Part shown: piece after piece, positions 5,811-8,155 of the stretch
How the letters are laid out: every line of letters begins with the position of its first letter
Numbering within the stretch: position 1 is the first letter of the stretch
Assembly (NCBI GenBank): GCA_004524385.1
Contig: SDNM01000062.1
Location: forward strand, 1-8,155
Direction of reading: 5' to 3'
Length of the DNA: 8,155 nt
Origin: Promethearchaeota archaeon
Lineage (GTDB): Archaea > Asgardarchaeota > Lokiarchaeia > Sigyniarchaeales > SOKP01
The notes under the pieces: model-generated
Database searches by the model: none
Told to the model about the DNA's origin: nothing
What the model saw: the letters and a program-made list of their open reading frames with translations, nothing else
Made by a program: the position numbers and the translations under genes

Positions 5811-6896
5811 ATGCCGGAAAACCGAAAAAAACCGCTTTTGTTTGAAAAATACCCAGACCTTGAAGCGAATATTCCTTGGATAAAACTTGCTCCCTTAAGA
5901 ACTCCCGTTAAAAAGTTAACCATCTTAGAAAAAAAATTAGGGATTAACTCACTCTGGGTAAAATGCGACAACTTAACTTCACCTTTATACGGAGGAAATA
6001 AGGTTCGAAAACTTGAGTTTCTTCTAGCAGAAGCTAAAGATAAAGGTTATAAAAAAGTGATAACAGCAGGGGGTCTTGGTTCCAACCATTGTGTAGCAAC
6101 CGCAACATTTTGCAATCAATTGAAATTGAAACCTTCTGCAGTCTTGATTAATCAACCCATAACTAATTATGTGAGAAATAACTTATTACTTGATTTGTAT
6201 TTCAAAAACGAGATTTTCTATACAGATGAATATGATAAAATTCCGAGAGATCCCGATGTTTATTACATGGTTCCGGGAGGAAGTACTCCTCTTGGAAATC
6301 TAGGGTTTGTAAATGCAGCACTTGAACTTAAAAATCAAATAAATAATGGAGAACTACCAGAACCAGATTATTTATTTGTTGCGAGCGGATCCTCAGGAAC
6401 AGCAGCAGGCCTCTTGTTAGGAATTAAAATTGCTGAATTAGAAACAAAACTACATGCTATACAGACATCTTTCGCACCTTATAGTAGCTTTAATGCGGTG
6501 CGTAGATTGGCAAAAAAAACATGGAAACTTCTAGCTAAATATCAGAATTCAATTCCAAAGGCATCTATCGAACAATTAAATTTTAATGAGGATTATTTTG
6601 GAGGTGAATATGGCTTACCAACGAAAGAAGCCATCGATGCTGTTAAGCTTATAAAAGAAACAGAGGATATTACACTTGAAACAACTTATACAGGAAAAAC
6701 TTTCGCCGCATTATTGGGATTTGTCCAAACTAAGAAGAAGAAGAAAATCAAAGATAAAACAATATTATTCTGGAATACATATAATAGCCGAGATTTTTCA
6801 GATATTTTAACGAAATTAGATTATCATGACTTACCACAAGAAATCCATTGGGTTTTTGAAAATCCATTACCAGATTTTGGATTAGAAAAAAATTAA
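5811..6896 (+). CDS. PLP-dependent enzyme of the ACC deaminase/D-cysteine desulfhydrase family
   Basis: The 361-residue product is a fold-type II pyridoxal-phosphate enzyme (COG2515) of the type that deaminates 1-aminocyclopropane-1-carboxylate or releases sulfide from D-cysteine. Seen: KCDNLTSPLYGGNKVRKLEF (51-70) with K64 as the PLP-binding lysine, GGLGSNHCVATAT (87-99) with S91-N92-H93, the phosphate-binding loop ASGSSGTAAG (191-200), GGEYGLPT (264-271) and TTYTGK (291-296). Two spots differ from characterised members: C94-V95 after SNH where desulfhydrases have A-R, and WNTYNS (321-326) near the C-terminus where they usually have H-T-G-G. It is also some 20-30 residues longer than typical. 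The substrate is therefore open; the family call is firm. It starts 52 bases after the uvrC stop on the same strand and may share its transcript, with no evident functional tie. Confidence 0.88.
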   Translation: MPENRKKPLLFEKYPDLEANIPWIKLAPLRTPVKKLTILEKKLGINSLWVKCDNLTSPLYGGNKVRKLEFLLAEAKDKGYKKVITAGGLGSNHCVATATFCNQLKLKPSAVLINQPITNYVRNNLLLDLYFKNEIFYTDEYDKIPRDPDVYYMVPGGSTPLGNLGFVNAALELKNQINNGELPEPDYLFVASGSSGTAAGLLLGIKIAELETKLHAIQTSFAPYSSFNAVRRLAKKTWKLLAKYQNSIPKASIEQLNFNEDYFGGEYGLPTKEAIDAVKLIKETEDITLETTYTGKTFAALLGFVQTKKKKKIKDKTILFWNTYNSRDFSDILTKLDYHDLPQEIHWVFENPLPDFGLEKN

Positions 6897-6908
6897 TAAA
6901 TAAGGTTA

Positions 6909-6932
6909 TAATTTTAAATAGTATTAAAATTA
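6909..6932. repeat. AT-only inverted repeat after the PLP enzyme gene
   Basis: TAATTTTAA and TTAAAATTA form perfect nine-base arms around a six-base loop, 12 bases after the stop at 6896. It could be a weak terminator hairpin or part of the promoter of the membrane protein gene, since TTTAAATA (6913-6920) is TATA-like. Being pure A/T it may also be chance. Confidence 0.28.
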
Positions 6933-6983
6933 AATATTAACAATATCTATTAAAAAAAATAAAAATTTAGAAAATACTAAAAA

Positions 6984-6988
6984 GAGGT
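6984..6988 (+). promoter_or_regulatory. Ribosome binding site (GAGGT) of the membrane protein gene
   Basis: GAGGT lies eight bases before the ATG at 6997. With the zinc-ribbon site it is the best Shine-Dalgarno match in the window, and it selects this ATG over a second in-frame ATG at 7003. Confidence 0.62.
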
Positions 6989-6996
6989 CGATTTAA

Positions 6997-7449
6997 ATGG
7001 CTATGGGAAAAACAGGCGGTATTTTAATGCTTGTGTCACTTTTTCTCCCCGTATGGATGGTTTATATTTCAATTGAAATATTAGGTATTGATATTTCATT
7101 CAATTTGATCTATTGGCTTTTTGGATTTTATATTATAACGGGTCTATTTGCTGGCACGAGTTTGATTGCATTCGGATTCCAAATTGATATAGTTTCATTA
7201 ATAATTTTTGGAGCAATATTAGCATTTTCAATTGTAGCTATTATAAAAGAAGGAACAATCCAGATGGTTATGGGAATATGTGCTTTAGGCGCAATGGCTG
7301 CATACTTACTATTTTTTGATCTAGGATACGGATTTGGCTTAATGTTGGGAATATGGGATCTAGAGGTCCAGGTAATGCCAATTGGGGGTGCTGTTTGCCT
7401 AATTGGAGCTAGTTTAGCAATCTGGGGCGGAGCGAAAACTAGAATGTAA
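6997..7449 (+). CDS. Small multi-pass membrane protein of unknown function
   Basis: The 150-residue product is mostly hydrophobic, with about five likely membrane spans at residues 7-29, 36-60, 62-83, 87-107 and 126-145. A glycine-rich, aromatic loop (YGFGLMLGIWDLEV, 111-124) lies between the last two. There are few charged residues: K5 at the N-terminus, one K-E pair after the third span and K147/R149 at the C-terminus. No catalytic or transport motif is visible and I do not recognise the family. The first span could be read as a signal peptide, but no cleavage site follows. The strong GAGGT site suggests good translation. Separated by 100 bases from the PLP enzyme gene, it probably has its own promoter, and a T-rich tract follows its stop. 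Confidence 0.8.
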   Translation: MAMGKTGGILMLVSLFLPVWMVYISIEILGIDISFNLIYWLFGFYIITGLFAGTSLIAFGFQIDIVSLIIFGAILAFSIVAIIKEGTIQMVMGICALGAMAAYLLFFDLGYGFGLMLGIWDLEVQVMPIGGAVCLIGASLAIWGGAKTRM

Positions 7450-7471
7450 TATTAAATGAATTTAATAAATA

Positions 7472-7492
7472 TTTTTTTTAATTTTTTTTTTT
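7472..7492 (+). terminator. T-rich tract, probable terminator of the membrane protein gene
   Basis: Eight T, two A and eleven T begin 23 bases after the stop at 7449. Archaeal transcription often ends at such U-rich runs without a hairpin. The rest of the gap to 7607 holds no gene that I can see. Confidence 0.5.
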
Positions 7493-7578
7493 CTGCACTT
7501 TTTCTTTTAAACTCATGAATGAACTATAAATAAAACAGAAAGCTATATTCGTGTAGAACTATTAGCCCCAATCTTATT

Positions 7579-7593
7579 CTGCCATTTCGGCGG
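7579..7593 (+). terminator. Small GC-rich hairpin followed by T-rich sequence, possible backup terminator
   Basis: CTGCC, loop ATTTC and GGCGG form a five-pair stem with one G-T pair, followed on the plus strand by TCTTATTTTCCCTTTT. It is an isolated GC-rich island between two converging genes, 15 bases past the stop of the minus-strand radical SAM gene. The U-rich side favours the plus direction. Confidence 0.27.
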
Positions 7594-7607
7594 TCTTATT
7601 TTCCCTT

Positions 7608-8155
7608 TTAATAATAGTTTATTTTGATGTCTTCATTGTTAATTATAGCTTTAAATTTTTCGGCAATCTCTTTCTTACTATCCTCATCTATAGCATAAAC
7701 AAAATATTGTGCCGGTATTCTTGCGATAGAGTAAACTTGTACGAAGTCTGGTTTAATTTTTTTAATCATGTAAGCCAGTTTCTCAATATTTTCTGGATTA
7801 TTGTTAGATACGAATTCTTTTTTATAAGAACTATAAATAAGACATTGTATTGCTAATTTATGATCAATTGGCATTTCTTTTCTTAATTTTATAATAGAAT
7901 CGATTATCGTTTTGAGGTTAGGAGTGTCTTTATGTGGGCAATTTGTTCTTTTAAAATCCTCCTCAGTCGCAACATCTAATTTCGCTAAAACTAATTCAAA
8001 TTGCTTAACCCTTTCTCTCACTTCATCTAGATATAATTTACTAGAATTTGTAAATAATGTTAATTTTGGTTTACGTTTGGTCCATTTTAATCGATCTCTT
8101 ACTTTAATAGCTATTTTAAGGAAATCTAACAGATCTATATTAAGAGTAGGCTCAC
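7608..8155 (-). CDS. Radical SAM protein (partial, N-terminus off right edge)
   Basis: The frame is open from the right edge to the TAA at 7608, giving 181 complete codons. The first visible residues are EPTLN, and the split codon before them ends in GT, so the radical SAM motif GEPTLN (SAM binding) is very likely. Next comes a strand with TLFTNSS, a typical radical SAM barrel strand, and a strand with ELVLAKLD, then the helix-strand DHKLAIQCLIYSS. Near the end, KPDFVQVYSIARIPAQ resembles the K-P-D-E-V-Q-I-x-T-P-x-R-P-P pattern of archaeal COG0731-like radical SAM enzymes, with R-I-P in place of R-P-P. The CxxxCxxC cluster site would lie upstream of the window, so activity and substrate cannot be judged. 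A GTG inside the frame at 8021 is not the start, since the homology continues upstream of it. It runs toward the plus-strand membrane protein gene. Confidence 0.85.
   Translation of the reverse strand, partial: EPTLNIDLLDFLKIAIKVRDRLKWTKRKPKLTLFTNSSKLYLDEVRERVKQFELVLAKLDVATEEDFKRTNCPHKDTPNLKTIIDSIIKLRKEMPIDHKLAIQCLIYSSYKKEFVSNNNPENIEKLAYMIKKIKPDFVQVYSIARIPAQYFVYAIDEDSKKEIAEKFKAIINNEDIKINYY

Noticed and set aside
6732..6746. AAG repeat in the PLP enzyme gene
   Set aside because: It encodes a surface lysine run in a poorly conserved segment and keeps frame; there is no sign of a functional repeat.
7500..7607. Possible tRNA or small RNA in the gap before the radical SAM gene
   Set aside because: No acceptor stem, TTCRA arm or long stem could be drawn; only one five-pair hairpin at 7579-7593 is present.
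8019..8021. GTG at 8021 as the start of the radical SAM gene
   Set aside because: The frame continues to the window edge and encodes GEPTLN-like and barrel-strand sequence upstream of this codon, so the gene is partial and the GTG is internal.

Overview
The window reads as a piece of an AT-rich archaeal chromosome, most probably an Asgard archaeon of the Lokiarchaeia type. The support is a small protein that resembles the eukaryotic-type ribosomal protein eL22 (reported in archaea from Lokiarchaeota), an archaeal form III RuBisCO, a ribose-1,5-bisphosphate isomerase of the eIF2B-like family, TATA-like promoters, and a few GGTGA/GAGGT ribosome binding sites. The taxon is an inference; no rRNA or other marker is present to settle it. 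No mobile element, CRISPR array, tRNA or rRNA was seen.

Layout. Positions 1-826 (minus) hold most of a CitG-like triphosphoribosyl-dephospho-CoA synthase gene that runs off the left edge, and upstream of it (880-1188, minus) lies the eL22-like gene. Divergent from these is the RuBisCO gene (1277-2569, plus). The 88-base gap between the two start codons holds two perfect palindromes: a TATA-like one that could serve both directions, and a 14-base one placed like an operator for RuBisCO. Converging on RuBisCO with only 10 bases between stop codons is the ribose-1,5-bisphosphate isomerase gene (2580-3515, minus), preceded on its strand by a 66-residue zinc-ribbon protein (3590-3790, minus). Divergent again, uvrC (3935-5758, plus) is followed by a PLP-dependent enzyme of the ACC deaminase/D-cysteine desulfhydrase family (5811-6896, plus) and a small multi-pass membrane protein (6997-7449, plus). 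A T-rich, gene-free stretch follows. A radical SAM protein gene (7608-8155, minus) then enters from the right edge, without its start or its cluster-binding cysteines.

How the genes fit together. The clearest functional unit is RuBisCO plus ribose-1,5-bisphosphate isomerase. In archaea with form III RuBisCO these are steps two and three of AMP degradation: AMP phosphorylase makes ribose-1,5-bisphosphate, the isomerase makes ribulose-1,5-bisphosphate, and RuBisCO adds CO2 to give two 3-phosphoglycerates. The catalytic residues of both enzymes are visible. AMP phosphorylase is not in the window. The remaining genes (translation, cofactor synthesis, DNA repair, amino acid metabolism, a membrane protein, radical SAM) look like ordinary chromosomal neighbours without an evident shared pathway.
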